Source: Coprothermobacteraceae bacterium (GTDB lineage Bacteria; Coprothermobacterota; Coprothermobacteria; Coprothermobacterales; Coprothermobacteraceae). Taken from it: DNA of 64,000 bases. The first letter of the stretch is position 1. Every line of letters starts with the position of its first letter. Both the position numbers and the translations under genes were made by a program. The notes below the pieces were generated by a model. That model was not told the DNA's origin, did not search any database, and saw only the letters and a list, made by a program, of their open reading frames with translations. Below are positions 7,461 through 15,764 of this stretch, one piece after another. The stretch lies in assembly GCA_013178255.1 (NCBI GenBank), contig JABLWY010000001.1, positions 862,503-926,502 on the forward strand. Direction: 5' to 3'.

Positions 7461-8665
7461 CTCTGCTCAGTTATCCTAATGTTGCGAATCCCATCGAAAG
7501 GCTCTGAAGGTACGTAAATGTAATTGTCCGTAAGAGCGAGATGATGCCCAATTATGTAGACTGCAGGCCTGTACATCCCCACTTGCCCACGTACGAACCG
7601 CGCCTTCATCAGGGAGGAGAATTCTTGGACTAGTCTCTCACGCTGCTTTACCAAACCGCTCCTTAGAGGCGACAAACTCGCAGCCACAGTTGCAGGCCTC
7701 GGCGAAAAAGGAAAGACATGAATCTTTGAAAATCGGTGCTGACTCAAGAAAGAAAGCGTGAACAAAAAGTCCTGCTCGGACTCAGTGGGGTAGCCCACGA
7801 TAACATCAGCTGTTAGCGCGAAAAACGGATCGGCGTCGAGGAGGCTCTTCAATCCTCTCTCAAGAGCGCTCAAAGAACCCCTCCCCATGTCACGCAGAAC
7901 CCTCAACGAGGCACTCTGCAACGATAAATGCAGGTGATGAGCGAACGGCTTTGACAAAAGCAGTTGGACCATTTCCTCGGTTAGCATTTCAGGATATATG
8001 GAAGAAATCCTAACGCGCATGCCCAATCTGGCTGCCTGAGACCCAACGGCTTCAAGAAGATCCAAGTATACAGCACCATGACCAGCGCGCTCTTGGGTTT
8101 CTTCTACCTGGTTTCCAACACGATGGGCCTCTGGATCTCTCCAAAGCATCACATTCGTACCCGTCAGTACGATTTCAAAAACCCCGTTATTACGCAAAGC
8201 CTCTATCTCTTCGCTTATTTGCGACAATGGCCTACTTCTTGGCCTGCCCCTTTCAATCCAACTCAGACAGTATCTGCATCCACGATCACATCCATCCTGT
8301 ACTTTTACAAAGCCTCTACTGCGTTCGGGTGTAAACGGAAGTTGGGTTGGCAAAGTCTCTATGTGGTCCGCACAAAACTTATCTATTCCTTCAGGGGGAA
8401 CAAGGACTGCACCTAACTCGCTAAGGTCTTTTAGCGCAACCTTAGTACCGCATCCAGTTAGTATTACTCGCCTTCCAATCTTCAAGTATCTCTTTACAAA
8501 CTGCCGCACTTCGGCTTCTGCCTTAGCGGTCACTACGCACCCAAAAACCATGATGACGTCAGCTTCCCATGGATCATTTACGTAGTCCGCACCAAGAGCC
8601 ACTTTTACCCTGGCTGCTTCGTACTGGTTTACTTTGCAACCGAATACCTGGACGTGTGTTCTCAT
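7448..8665 (-). CDS. mtaB: tRNA A37 methylthiotransferase, MtaB-like
   Basis: Radical SAM enzyme expected to add a methylthio group to t6A37 of ANN-decoding tRNAs. It has 405 aa. The N-terminal UPF0004 domain carries three cluster cysteines in FGCKVNQ, VFGCVVT and LTGCGTK. The radical SAM motif CDRGCRYC is at about residues 123-130. The ORF is open further upstream, but the ATG reading MRTHVQVFGCKVNQYEA overlaps the rsmE stop by 4 bases (ATGA), which fixes the start. The C-terminal TRAM part is degenerate or short. It belongs to the hrcA-prmA-rsmE-mtaB group, an order widely kept in Firmicutes. Confidence 0.92.
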   Translation of the reverse strand: MRTHVQVFGCKVNQYEAARVKVALGADYVNDPWEADVIMVFGCVVTAKAEAEVRQFVKRYLKIGRRVILTGCGTKVALKDLSELGAVLVPPEGIDKFCADHIETLPTQLPFTPERSRGFVKVQDGCDRGCRYCLSWIERGRPRSRPLSQISEEIEALRNNGVFEIVLTGTNVMLWRDPEAHRVGNQVEETQERAGHGAVYLDLLEAVGSQAARLGMRVRISSIYPEMLTEEMVQLLLSKPFAHHLHLSLQSASLRVLRDMGRGSLSALERGLKSLLDADPFFALTADVIVGYPTESEQDFLFTLSFLSQHRFSKIHVFPFSPRPATVAASLSPLRSGLVKQRERLVQEFSSLMKARFVRGQVGMYRPAVYIIGHHLALTDNYIYVPSEPFDGIRNIRITEQSYMM

Positions 8666-9390
8666 CCAGCCAACCCTTTTATGTAGTTGACGATCACACA
8701 GGCTGTTGCAGCAGCCCAACGGCTCCTGTATATGACGGGACCAAGGCTTACCTCTTGCCCCACGGCGCGCAGCAGTTCAGCCTCAGCAATATCAAAGCCG
8801 CCCTCGGGGCCTATTACCAGCGCTATGCTACGCGCTTCCAGTATCACATTGGCCAGCTCACGCAAAGGCTTGTGGGCATTCTCATAGAGAAATAGCACTA
8901 GGTCGTAAGAACGTAAAGTCGCCAGGCTTTCCTCTAGGGTCATAGGCTCGCCTATACGCGTGACGTGGCAAAAACCGCCTACCTTGCTAGCTTCCTCAGC
9001 CAAGCGACGCCATCTGTTCAACTTAGCCGAACCCACTTGCCGACTTACACTCCTCGCCGTCAGCAACGGGTACACATCGTCTACGCCAACCTGAGCGCAA
9101 AAAGAAATAACGTCCTCCATGAAAGTGCCTTTTGGTACGCCCTGGAAAACAGCTAACTTGAAGCCTTTGTCAAGGCAAGCATTTCTCCTTTCCACGATGC
9201 GCAGTTCTTTTCTATCGGGAACCCATTGTACGACGTATTCTGTTCCCGAGCCGTCGAATGCGACTAACTCTGCAGACTCCCCGCCTCGCAGTATGTTTTC
9301 CAAGTAAGCACGCAATGAATCATCTACGAGGACTACACCAGATTCTAACTTAACCAACTCTGGCCTTACAAAGAACCTGTATCTACGCAT
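8662..9390 (-). CDS. rsmE: 16S rRNA m3U1498 methyltransferase RsmE
   Basis: SPOUT-class enzyme that methylates U1498 of 16S rRNA using S-adenosylmethionine. It has 242 aa, the normal length. The N-terminal PUA-like part begins MRRYRFFVRPE. The SPOUT knot has ALVIGPEGGFDIAEAELL and VSLGPVIYRSRWAAATA, equivalent to the usual GPRILRTETA segment but with Trp in place of Glu/Thr residues. It overlaps prmA by 8 bases and mtaB by 4 bases, so it is translationally coupled on both sides. Confidence 0.93.
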   Translation of the reverse strand: MRRYRFFVRPELVKLESGVVLVDDSLRAYLENILRGGESAELVAFDGSGTEYVVQWVPDRKELRIVERRNACLDKGFKLAVFQGVPKGTFMEDVISFCAQVGVDDVYPLLTARSVSRQVGSAKLNRWRRLAEEASKVGGFCHVTRIGEPMTLEESLATLRSYDLVLFLYENAHKPLRELANVILEARSIALVIGPEGGFDIAEAELLRAVGQEVSLGPVIYRSRWAAATACVIVNYIKGLAG

Positions 9391-10150
9391 TTCCGCGAAC
9401 GAACAACATAGAGACCCACTCGCAACCTATGGCAACTAAGCTGGGTCGTCCATAGGCCTGAGCAACTGAGTGCAACTCTTCCTTGGGTATGCCAGATAAG
9501 ATTAAGAAGCTGCCACTACAACCCAACAGGACTTCCTTAAGGTCTAAGAGTAAGTCCGTAACAAGATTAGCTACTACCACGTCATAGCGGCCAGTTATCT
9601 CATAGGCGTCGGCCACCTCAAAATCAACTACGACGTTGTTCAAAGCTGCATTCTCTCTAGCATTATCTAATGCGATAGGATCTATGTCGATCCCCCTTGT
9701 TTTCTTCGCGCCGGCCTTTGCGGCATATATGGCCAGGATGCCAGAACCCGTGCCTACGTCTAGTACCGTTCTGTCCAACAAGTCTAAGCGCGTCAGAAGA
9801 TTCAGGGCTAGCTTTGTGCTTTCATGCTCTCCAGTCCCAAATGCCATGCCAGGGTAAATAACAATCTCGTTTCCGCCCTTTTGAAGCCATGGAGGAACAA
9901 CTCGAATTCCCCCTGTCTCCACGCCCTCAAAGCTTTTTCTGAAAGCATCCAACCACTGGTTTGTTTCCACGCCCACTACCTCTATGGGCCAACGCTCTTT
10001 TATGTCCAATGGGATCTCCTGTTCCTCACTCAGAAAGAACTCGACCCTTGTTGTCTCGCCCTGCTCAGTAAGTAGATACCCAAGCTGTGGAAAAAACTCA
10101 CTCAACTCGTAAACTAGCATATCCACAAGGTCGTTAGGTACTTCACTCAC
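9383..10150 (-). CDS. prmA: Ribosomal protein L11 methyltransferase
   Basis: Methylates ribosomal protein L11, whose gene rplK lies elsewhere in this window. The GTG at 10150 gives 255 aa and an N-terminus fitting the family's ferredoxin-like domain (SEVPNDLVDMLVYEL). A TTG at 10177 would extend it further into hrcA. Motif I is VLDVGTGSGILA at about residues 128-139, preceded by PGMAFGTGEHESTKLAL, which is diagnostic for PrmA. It overlaps the hrcA stop by 8 bases. In many bacteria it follows dnaJ; here it directly follows hrcA. Confidence 0.93.
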   Translation of the reverse strand: MSEVPNDLVDMLVYELSEFFPQLGYLLTEQGETTRVEFFLSEEQEIPLDIKERWPIEVVGVETNQWLDAFRKSFEGVETGGIRVVPPWLQKGGNEIVIYPGMAFGTGEHESTKLALNLLTRLDLLDRTVLDVGTGSGILAIYAAKAGAKKTRGIDIDPIALDNARENAALNNVVVDFEVADAYEITGRYDVVVANLVTDLLLDLKEVLLGCSGSFLILSGIPKEELHSVAQAYGRPSLVAIGCEWVSMLFVRGNA

Positions 10151-11120
10151 AAATCTTCTGAATCTCTTTTCTAGCAACTTCTTTCACGCCTTTCAGTATG
10201 CGAAGGGCCCGGTCCATGTCGTCTCCTACTCTCACAAAGGCGCCCAAGAAGCCTGATATCTTCGATGAACTAACATCAGCAAACACCCCGGCGCTTCTGT
10301 AGGCATAGAGACCGTCCAAGAGAATCCCCAAATCCACTCGCCATGTAATTCTGTTCTTGAGTCGCGAATAGTCTTCCTCGGCAGCTTTCACAAACGAGTT
10401 CATTTCTCTCACCGTATCTGGGTTTGGATCCTTGCCTAAGTGGTAGTAAATCTTCAGAGCCCTACGGTGCGACTCAGTGACCTTCACTATGGTATCCAAT
10501 ATGACAGCGTACCTGCGCTTGACTATGTCAAGATCGCGCGCAACAGTAGCTGCGCTAACCAACGGCCTGTTTCTCATTTGCTCCTCTATGAGGCTGTTCA
10601 AAAGCTGAATTTCGCCCTCAGTGATGTCCCGTTCTAAGGCCACTATGCTGGATCTCACCACACCACTGTCTAAGACCACCACAACTGCTATCTTGTTCTT
10701 TGACAATGGTACCAAACTAACGCCTGCGATCCTTGAACCAGAAACCATGACGCCCACCGATGGCGATCCTATTAAACTGCTTATGTCATAAGCTATGCTG
10801 TCTAGCAGCTCCTCGACAGACGTGTTCTCGAGCCTTACAGGCACACTCAACTCATGTTCTCCCATGTCTGTCAAGACAGCCTCGGTCAGCTTGACGCCGA
10901 AATAGAACGCTATAGCCTCATCAGTGGGTTCATTCACTGAGACCTTAGAGTCTTGTGTCAGATAGCCCTGCTTCCTCAGTTCTGCAAGTTCATTCCTGAT
11001 CGTGGCGCTACTCCACCTCTCACCTAACACCTGACACAAGACCGACGAAGAAGGGGCGTAACCGTTATTCAAGCAATACTCCACTAATGCTGATAGAATC
11101 TTCTTCTGCCTGTCCGTCAT
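10143..11120 (-). CDS. hrcA: Heat-inducible transcription repressor HrcA
   Basis: DNA-binding repressor of chaperone genes at CIRCE operators. It has 325 aa, slightly short. It starts MTDRQKKILSALVEYCL with the winged-helix segment WSSATIRNELAELRKQGYLTQ. The usual SAGRIPT wing is replaced by a divergent segment, KVSVNEPTDEAIAFYF. The GAF-like effector domain follows. I saw no CIRCE element (TTAGCACTC-N9-GAGTGCTAA) beside it, and no grpE, dnaK or dnaJ downstream. Its own -10 (TATAAT, 11133-11138) lies only 12 bases before the ATG. Confidence 0.88.
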   Translation of the reverse strand: MTDRQKKILSALVEYCLNNGYAPSSSVLCQVLGERWSSATIRNELAELRKQGYLTQDSKVSVNEPTDEAIAFYFGVKLTEAVLTDMGEHELSVPVRLENTSVEELLDSIAYDISSLIGSPSVGVMVSGSRIAGVSLVPLSKNKIAVVVVLDSGVVRSSIVALERDITEGEIQLLNSLIEEQMRNRPLVSAATVARDLDIVKRRYAVILDTIVKVTESHRRALKIYYHLGKDPNPDTVREMNSFVKAAEEDYSRLKNRITWRVDLGILLDGLYAYRSAGVFADVSSSKISGFLGAFVRVGDDMDRALRILKGVKEVARKEIQKICE

Positions 11121-11132
11121 AATCTCTGTCTT

Positions 11133-11138
11133 ATTATA
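11133..11138 (-). promoter_or_regulatory. -10 box of hrcA
   Basis: Perfect TATAAT on the minus strand, 12 bases before the hrcA ATG. The implied leader is about 5-6 bases and has no ribosome binding site. No convincing -35 hexamer is visible. Confidence 0.45.
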
Positions 11139-11157
11139 TCAGTGTGGGGGTGACAGC

Positions 11158-11640
11158 GTGGAGTTGCTTGTAGTTCCTATAGAGAAGGAAGAGCATCAGA
11201 ATGTCATTCTTGGCCAGACGCATTTCATTAAGTCCGCCGAAGATCTGTACGAAGCCATCGTAAACACTAACCCAAACATCCAGTTCGGTGTTGCATTCAA
11301 CGAAGCATCAGGCCCATGTCTCGTCAGGTTCTGCGGTAACAACGACAAGTTAGTGGAGTTAGCGCGCAAGAATGCCTACAATGTGGGAGCAGGCCACTTC
11401 TTCATCATCATCTTGGAAAACGGTTACCCTATTAACATTTTGAACGCCATAAAGCAGGTCCCTGAAGTGGCATGCATCTACGCCGTTGGTGCAAACCCGA
11501 TGCAAGTCATATTGGCTGAAACGGAGTTGGGCAGAGCTGTCCTCGGCGTCGTCGATGGTCTGAAACCCAAGGGGCTTGAAAGCGACGAACACAAGCAGGA
11601 GAGACACCACTTCCTGAGGATGATCGGCTACAAGTTTTAG
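11158..11640 (+). CDS. Adenosine-specific kinase (DUF355 family)
   Basis: Matches the small family known from Thermotoga and archaea whose members phosphorylate adenosine or adenosine nucleotides (PF04008, Adenosine_kin). It has 160 aa, the family length. Recognisable stretches are EASGPCLVRFCGNNDKL, GAGHFFIIILENGYP and YAVGANPMQVILAETELG, followed by GRAVLGVVDGLKPKGLES. It starts at a GTG with GGGGGTG 5 bases upstream. It stands alone on the plus strand, divergent from hrcA and facing two minus-strand tRNA genes. It might link to purine salvage (apt and hpt in this window), but that is inference. Confidence 0.88.
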   Translation: MELLVVPIEKEEHQNVILGQTHFIKSAEDLYEAIVNTNPNIQFGVAFNEASGPCLVRFCGNNDKLVELARKNAYNVGAGHFFIIILENGYPINILNAIKQVPEVACIYAVGANPMQVILAETELGRAVLGVVDGLKPKGLESDEHKQERHHFLRMIGYKF

Positions 11641-11643
11641 CTG

Positions 11644-11717
11644 TGGAGGCGCCTGGCGGAGTCGAACCGCCCTACAGGGATTTGCAGTCCCGTGCCTCAC
11701 CGCTCGGCCAAGGCGCC
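11644..11717 (-). tRNA. tRNA-Cys (anticodon GCA)
   Basis: A full cloverleaf can be folded, with acceptor GGCGCCT/AGGCGCC, discriminator U and encoded CCA. The anticodon stem-loop reads GGGACTGCAAATCCC. It follows tRNA-Gly(CCC) in the same direction. Confidence 0.95.
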
Positions 11718-11722
11718 TCACA

Positions 11723-11797
11723 TGGAGCGGGCGACGGGATTCGAACCCGCGACCCTCAGCTTGGGAAGCTGATGTTCTACCACTGAACTACGCCCGC
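11723..11797 (-). tRNA. tRNA-Gly (anticodon CCC)
   Basis: Acceptor GCGGGCG/CGCCCGC, anticodon loop TTCCCAA closed by TCAGC/GCTGA, T-arm GGTTCGAATCC, encoded CCA. It reads GGG codons. A second tRNA-Gly (TCC) lies at 62178-62253. Confidence 0.95.
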
Positions 11798-11811
11798 ACC
11801 CTTGCGCTTTT

Positions 11812-11817
11812 ATTATA
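11812..11817 (-). promoter_or_regulatory. Possible -10 box before tRNA-Gly/tRNA-Cys
   Basis: TATAAT on the minus strand 14 bases upstream of the mature tRNA-Gly 5' end. The -35 region is poor. The two tRNAs may instead be read through from the upstream phosphatase gene. Confidence 0.4.
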
Positions 11818-11836
11818 GCAAAGTGTGGCCAACCTG

Positions 11837-12565
11837 CTACCAAAGGGTAAACAACACAACTGTGATGTTGTCGTAACCACCTGCTTTGTTCGCCTCGTCC
11901 ACCAGTGACTGAGCAGCCATGTTCAAGTCACCAGAATGGTCCAGGACAACCTGTAGAATCCGCTGCTCAGAGAGAGCGTCAGTAAGTCCATCAGTACAAA
12001 GCAAGTATATTTCTCCCCCCTCAAGTGAGCGCACGGATATGTGCGGCCTGACGGTTAGCCCCAGTCCTAAAGCTTGTGTAACCACATTCCGCAAATGGTG
12101 ACGGCGCCCCTCCTCCTTAGTGATCTCTCCAGCAGCAATTAGCTGCCAAACCAATGAATCATCGACCGTGATCTGTTCAATAACGTCTGGTCTTACTAGA
12201 TAACCCCTGCTGTCTCCTACATTACCTATTACTACACGGTTACCCATAGCTAACGCGGCCACCACAGTTGTGCCCATGCCCTCCAAGGCCCAATTGCCCT
12301 CGCTTGTTTCCACCAGCCTTTGGTGCGCTTCACAAATGGCTGATTCCATTAACTGAACCGCGTCCTCAGGCGTCATTACTTCATCATATCCATCGAGTAG
12401 CAGGCGATGTACTGTTTCCACTGCCAACTGGCTTGCGATTTCGCCCGCGTTGTGACCGCCCAACCCGTCTGCCACTATGAATATCCCATGTTCGCAGTCG
12501 ACAACGAAACTGTCTTCATTGTTAGAACGAACTCTGCCCACGTCACTAAGTGCGGCACAACGCAC
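11837..12565 (-). CDS. PP2C-type serine/threonine protein phosphatase
   Basis: Metal-dependent phosphatase of the Stp/PrpC class, usually opposing Hanks-type kinases. It has 242 aa, normal length. It contains all the metal and catalytic motifs: SDVGRVRSNNEDSF, FIVADGLGGHNAGEIAS, GMGTTVVAALA, IGNVGDSRGYLVR, LLCTDGLTDAL and GGYDNITVVL. The start is a GTG with a G-rich site upstream. No kinase gene lies beside it. It sits between two tRNA blocks, and a TATAAT at 12591-12596 could give it its own transcript. Confidence 0.93.
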   Translation of the reverse strand: MRCAALSDVGRVRSNNEDSFVVDCEHGIFIVADGLGGHNAGEIASQLAVETVHRLLLDGYDEVMTPEDAVQLMESAICEAHQRLVETSEGNWALEGMGTTVVAALAMGNRVVIGNVGDSRGYLVRPDVIEQITVDDSLVWQLIAAGEITKEEGRRHHLRNVVTQALGLGLTVRPHISVRSLEGGEIYLLCTDGLTDALSEQRILQVVLDHSGDLNMAAQSLVDEANKAGGYDNITVVLFTLW

Positions 12566-12590
12566 TCCACTACCCCCAATACCGTATGCG

Positions 12591-12596
12591 ATTATA
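12591..12596 (-). promoter_or_regulatory. Possible -10 box of the PP2C phosphatase gene
   Basis: Perfect TATAAT on the minus strand, 25 bases before the GTG start, leaving a short leader with a GGGGG ribosome binding site. The -35 region is not recognisable. Confidence 0.45.
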
Positions 12597-12658
12597 GCGC
12601 AAGAAGAGCATCAGGCAGACACGTGGAAGGGAACAGTCGTCAATACAGGAAACAGAAA

Positions 12659-12734
12659 TGGTGCCGAGGGACGGAATCGAACCGCCGACACGGGGATTTT
12701 CAGTCCCCTGCTCTACCAACTGAGCTACCTCGGC
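12659..12734 (-). tRNA. tRNA-Phe (anticodon GAA)
   Basis: Acceptor GCCGAGG/CCTCGGC, anticodon stem GGGGA/TCCCC around CTGAAAA, discriminator A, encoded CCA. Last of a four-tRNA block. Confidence 0.95.
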
Positions 12735-12739
12735 ACCTT

Positions 12740-12816
12740 TGGCGGGCTCGAGGGGATTCGAACCCCCGATCTCCGGCTTGACAGGCCGGCGTGTTAGGCC
12801 TCTACACCACGAGCCC
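12740..12816 (-). tRNA. tRNA-Asp (anticodon GTC)
   Basis: Acceptor GGGCTCG/CGAGCCC with discriminator G and encoded CCA. Anticodon loop CTGTCAA inside GCCGG/CCGG-type pairing. The GUN anticodon makes it a substrate for queuosine, whose late genes (tgt, queA, queH) are in this window. Confidence 0.95.
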
Positions 12817-12820
12817 GCTT

Positions 12821-12895
12821 TGGTGGGCGGTAGAGGTTTCGAACCTCTGACCTCTTGCTTGTAAGGCAAGCGCTCTACCACTGAGCTAACCGCCC
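12821..12895 (-). tRNA. tRNA-Val (anticodon TAC)
   Basis: Acceptor GGGCGGT/ACCGCCC, discriminator A and CCA. Anticodon stem CTTGC/GCAAG around CTTACAA. Confidence 0.95.
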
Positions 12896-12899
12896 ACCA

Positions 12900-12987
12900 T
12901 GGTGCAGGGAGCGGGAGTTGAACCCGCACGGCCTCAACAGCCACAGGACCCTCAATCCTGCGCGTCTGCCAATTCCGCCATCCCTGC
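12900..12987 (-). tRNA. tRNA-Leu (anticodon GAG)
   Basis: Class II tRNA, 88 bases, with a long variable arm. Acceptor GCAGGGA/TCCCTGC, anticodon loop TTGAGGG in CAGGA/TCCTG. First gene of the block behind a strong promoter. Confidence 0.95.
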
Positions 12988-12998
12988 TTAGCTTTTCT

Positions 12999-13028
12999 AT
13001 TATAACTGTGGGCGGCAGCTTTTGTCAA
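12999..13028 (-). promoter_or_regulatory. Consensus promoter of the tRNA-Leu-Val-Asp-Phe block
   Basis: TTGACA (13023-13028) and TATAAT (12999-13004) are 18 bases apart on the minus strand, both perfect. The start point would be a few bases before the mature tRNA-Leu. Confidence 0.85.
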
Positions 13029-13082
13029 GTTAAGCGCTGCCTTACTTACCGCACGCAAAACATATTTTACACCAACTCGCCC

Positions 13083-13110
13083 TTGTATCTCCAAAGGTAT
13101 GCGTTAAAAT
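13083..13110 (+). promoter_or_regulatory. Promoter of tRNA-Ala
   Basis: TTGTAT (13083-13088) and TAAAAT (13105-13110) spaced 16 bases, 10 bases before the mature tRNA 5' end. Confidence 0.6.
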
Positions 13111-13120
13111 AATAGAGCGT

Positions 13121-13195
13121 GGGGACGTAGCTCAGCGGGAGAGCGCTTGGTTCGCAACCAAGAGGTCGCCGGTTCGAATCCGGTCGTCTCCACCA
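13121..13195 (+). tRNA. tRNA-Ala (anticodon CGC)
   Basis: Acceptor GGGGACG/CGTCTCC with one G-U pair, anticodon loop TTCGCAA in CTTGG/CCAAG, encoded CCA. It reads GCG. The usual Ala identity pair G3-U70 is present. Confidence 0.95.
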
Positions 13196-13215
13196 AAGAC
13201 GTTGCCTAAAGGGGG

Positions 13216-13647
13216 TCACAACCTCAAGACAACGTTTACTGGGCCATCGTGAGTCATCGCAACTTGCATGTATGAACCAAAGACGGAGAACACTCTTTGT
13301 TCAAGAGCAAAACATCCACAAAAAGCCTCAAACATGGACTTAGCTTCGTCAAAGGGCATGGCACTGTCAAAGGAAAGGCGCCGCCCCTTGTCGTTGACAC
13401 CGGCCAAAGTAAAATTGCTTACCACCATAAGTCCACCTTTGATATCTTCCAGGGACTTGTTCAGCCTACCTTCCTCATCCCCAAAGATCCGCAGTTCAAC
13501 AACTCTCCTCGCTGCCTTTGCCAGCTTCTCCCTGTCATCACCCTTTTCGAAACCGACGAAGCAAACCAAACCCGTACCTATTTCCCCAACCTTTTCGCCA
13601 TCGCACGTTAACGATGCCCAAGACACCCTGTTAAGCAGAAGAATCAT
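13216..13647 (-). CDS. dtd: D-aminoacyl-tRNA deacylase
   Basis: Proofreading enzyme that hydrolyses D-amino acids (and glycine) wrongly attached to tRNA. It has 143 aa, normal length. The two active-site motifs are present in modified form: SNFTLAGVNDKGRRLSF (usually SQFTL) and MTHDGPVNVVL (usually NGPVT). It overlaps the rel stop codon by 4 bases (ATGA); rel-dtd adjacency is widespread in Gram-positive bacteria. Last gene of the long co-directional run that starts at tRNA-fMet. Confidence 0.92.
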   Translation of the reverse strand: MILLLNRVSWASLTCDGEKVGEIGTGLVCFVGFEKGDDREKLAKAARRVVELRIFGDEEGRLNKSLEDIKGGLMVVSNFTLAGVNDKGRRLSFDSAMPFDEAKSMFEAFCGCFALEQRVFSVFGSYMQVAMTHDGPVNVVLRL

Positions 13648-15764
13648 TGCTTGCCTTTCACCACCTCTACCACTTCTGGCATCTCTCTCAGCCTTTTTGC
13701 CAACGCGTCGAAGTCGTCCTTGGTCCTTAAGTTGACCTCCACTACGAGCTTTATCTGCTCCGACCCTTCTCTGCGCTGTACTGTGATCCTGTTTATGTTC
13801 ACTCCCGAGACCGCAAATAGAGAACCCAAGTCTGCCAGGAAACCCAGTCTGTCCTTCGCCAGTATCTTGATGTCTGTATGATAACCTTCCCTGTTTTTCT
13901 CCCCAGTGTTTATCTGCTCCCAGTCTATTGGCATAACCTTGACGGCCTGCCTGACATTGGGGCAGTCTGCTGCGTGCACCACTATGCCACGACCGCTTTC
14001 TACTACGCCAACAATGGGTTCAGCCGGGAGTGGACTACAGCATTTTGCCAATCTGAACGGTACACCCGCAGCAGTGCCCTGCCGCTCTGCTTGCTTGGGC
14101 ATTACTGTCAGTGGAACGGCCGTCTTGCCCTCTTCAGTAGCTTGTATACCTACTGAGCGTAGAACCGACTCCAGGGTCATTTGGCCCTTGATTACGCCAA
14201 GCAAAACTCCTTCAACATTCATATTCTTTGCCTTCAGAGACTCCAAGAAACTGTCATAGCTAACTCCATGTTTCTTCAGAGAGTCTTCCAAGAGCCTCTT
14301 TGCTTCAGCAATTAGCTCCTCGCGTTCCTTCTTGCGGAACCAGGAGTTTATCTTCTCTGTCGCATGTGCGGTCTTAACGATTTTTAGCCATTCTAGGCTA
14401 GGCCCCGTCCGGCTCTTACTAGTTATAATCTCCACGCGGTCACCCATTTGGAGTTCTCGGTCTAGGGGTACCCAGCCCCCGTTTACCCTCGCCCCTGTCG
14501 CATGATGCCCCACCTCAGTATGTATGCGATAGGCAAAGTCTAGTACTGTTGCTCCTCGGGGCAGTGATACTACGTCCCCTTTTGGTGTGAATACCAAGAT
14601 CTCTTCCTTCAGAGTATCTATAACCGCCTGCGTTATATCGTCTCCGGCTTTTACTCTTTCGTCCTCAAAAGCAAAAACCCTCTGCAGCCAATCGATCCTC
14701 TCAATGCCGGCCTTCGGGGATACCCCTTCTTTGTAAGCCCAATGCGCAGCTACACCGTATTCTGCTACCATGTGCATACGCCAAGTCCTTATCTGTATTT
14801 CGAGGGGCAAACCGTGGGGCCCAATGACCGTAGTATGCAGGCTCTGGTAGAAGTTGGGTTTCGGCAAAGCTATATAGTCCTTAAGCCTACCTGGAATAGG
14901 AGGCCATAAGGCATGGACCAAGCCTAACGTCACATAGCACTCTTCGTCACGCTCTAGTATCACACGCAAGCCAACCAAGTCGAAGATCTCGTCAATAGTC
15001 TTGTTTTGAAGCACCATCTTCATGTAAACCGAGTAAAGATGTTTGACTCTGCCTTCTACGACTGCTCTTAGCACCTTAGACTGCAACGCCTCCTCCAACT
15101 TTGCCTTTGCTTCTTGCGTGACTGACTGTTGGTCCTTTATGCGCTGCCTCACCAAACTAGCCACGTATTCGTACTGTTCCGGGTACAACGTATGGAACGC
15201 TAAGTCCTCTAGCTCCCATCTAATCCTATACACACCAAGCCTGTGAGCCAAAGGTGCGTATATATCCAAAGTCTCCTTAGCTACACGCTTTTGCTTATCC
15301 GGCTCCAAATACTGCACAGTGCGCATATTGTGCAGACGATCAGCCAACTTCACAATGATTACTCTCGGATCTTGAGCTGCAGAAAGGAATAGCTTGCGCA
15401 AGTTTTCCTTTTGAGCGCCTTCCCAGCCTGTTCCCTTGGGGATTTTCCTAAGTTTAGTCAAACCGTCTACGAGCAAACCTACTTCTAACCCGAACTCCTT
15501 CTCTATTTCGCTCAGAGAGACGGTAGTGTCTTCGGCAACGTCGTGGAGGAGTCCAGCTATTATGGATTCCTCGTCGGCATACAACTCTGTCAAAATCAAG
15601 GCGACCCATAGAGGATGCACCATATAATCCTCGCCGGATCGCCTCTTCTGCCCAAAGTGAGCACGTTCAGCGAACTCAACGGCTCTTTCTACCCTACCTG
15701 TCTCACTGAGGTAACTCTTAACCCTTTCTAAAAGAGTTTTACGCAGAGCTTCTACAGTTTCAAT
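13644..15764 (-). CDS. rel: Bifunctional (p)ppGpp synthetase/hydrolase RelA/SpoT, probable ATT start
   Basis: Makes and degrades the alarmone (p)ppGpp. With the start proposed here it has 706 aa. The first ATG (15623) would begin at [14 protein letters not shown] and cut off part of the hydrolase domain. The upstream in-frame sequence encodes [20 protein letters not shown], a conserved segment carrying the first HD-domain His (H36). The other HD residues are H50 and H74-D75 (LLHDVAEDT). No ATG, GTG or TTG exists between the preceding in-frame stop and this segment. ATT at 15764 has AGAGGGTG 8 bases upstream; CTG at 15746 is the alternative. The synthetase domain, TGS ([20 protein letters not shown]) and C-terminal ACT ([13 protein letters not shown]) follow. 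It overlaps apt by 13 bases. Confidence 0.9.
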   Translation of the reverse strand: METVEALRKTLLERVKSYLSETGRVERAVEFAERAHFGQKRRSGEDYMVHPLWVALILTELYADEESIIAGLLHDVAEDTTVSLSEIEKEFGLEVGLLVDGLTKLRKIPKGTGWEGAQKENLRKLFLSAAQDPRVIIVKLADRLHNMRTVQYLEPDKQKRVAKETLDIYAPLAHRLGVYRIRWELEDLAFHTLYPEQYEYVASLVRQRIKDQQSVTQEAKAKLEEALQSKVLRAVVEGRVKHLYSVYMKMVLQNKTIDEIFDLVGLRVILERDEECYVTLGLVHALWPPIPGRLKDYIALPKPNFYQSLHTTVIGPHGLPLEIQIRTWRMHMVAEYGVAAHWAYKEGVSPKAGIERIDWLQRVFAFEDERVKAGDDITQAVIDTLKEEILVFTPKGDVVSLPRGATVLDFAYRIHTEVGHHATGARVNGGWVPLDRELQMGDRVEIITSKSRTGPSLEWLKIVKTAHATEKINSWFRKKEREELIAEAKRLLEDSLKKHGVSYDSFLESLKAKNMNVEGVLLGVIKGQMTLESVLRSVGIQATEEGKTAVPLTVMPKQAERQGTAAGVPFRLAKCCSPLPAEPIVGVVESGRGIVVHAADCPNVRQAVKVMPIDWEQINTGEKNREGYHTDIKILAKDRLGFLADLGSLFAVSGVNINRITVQRREGSEQIKLVVEVNLRTKDDFDALAKRLREMPEVVEVVKGKQ

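Noticed and set aside
11100-11160. CIRCE operator upstream of hrcA
   Set aside because: The short divergent gap contains no TTAGCACTC/GAGTGCTAA inverted repeat.
12407-13094. Several open frames on both strands over the tRNA-Phe/Asp/Val/Leu block
   Set aside because: They are translations of tRNA genes and promoter DNA, with no ribosome binding sites and no protein family.
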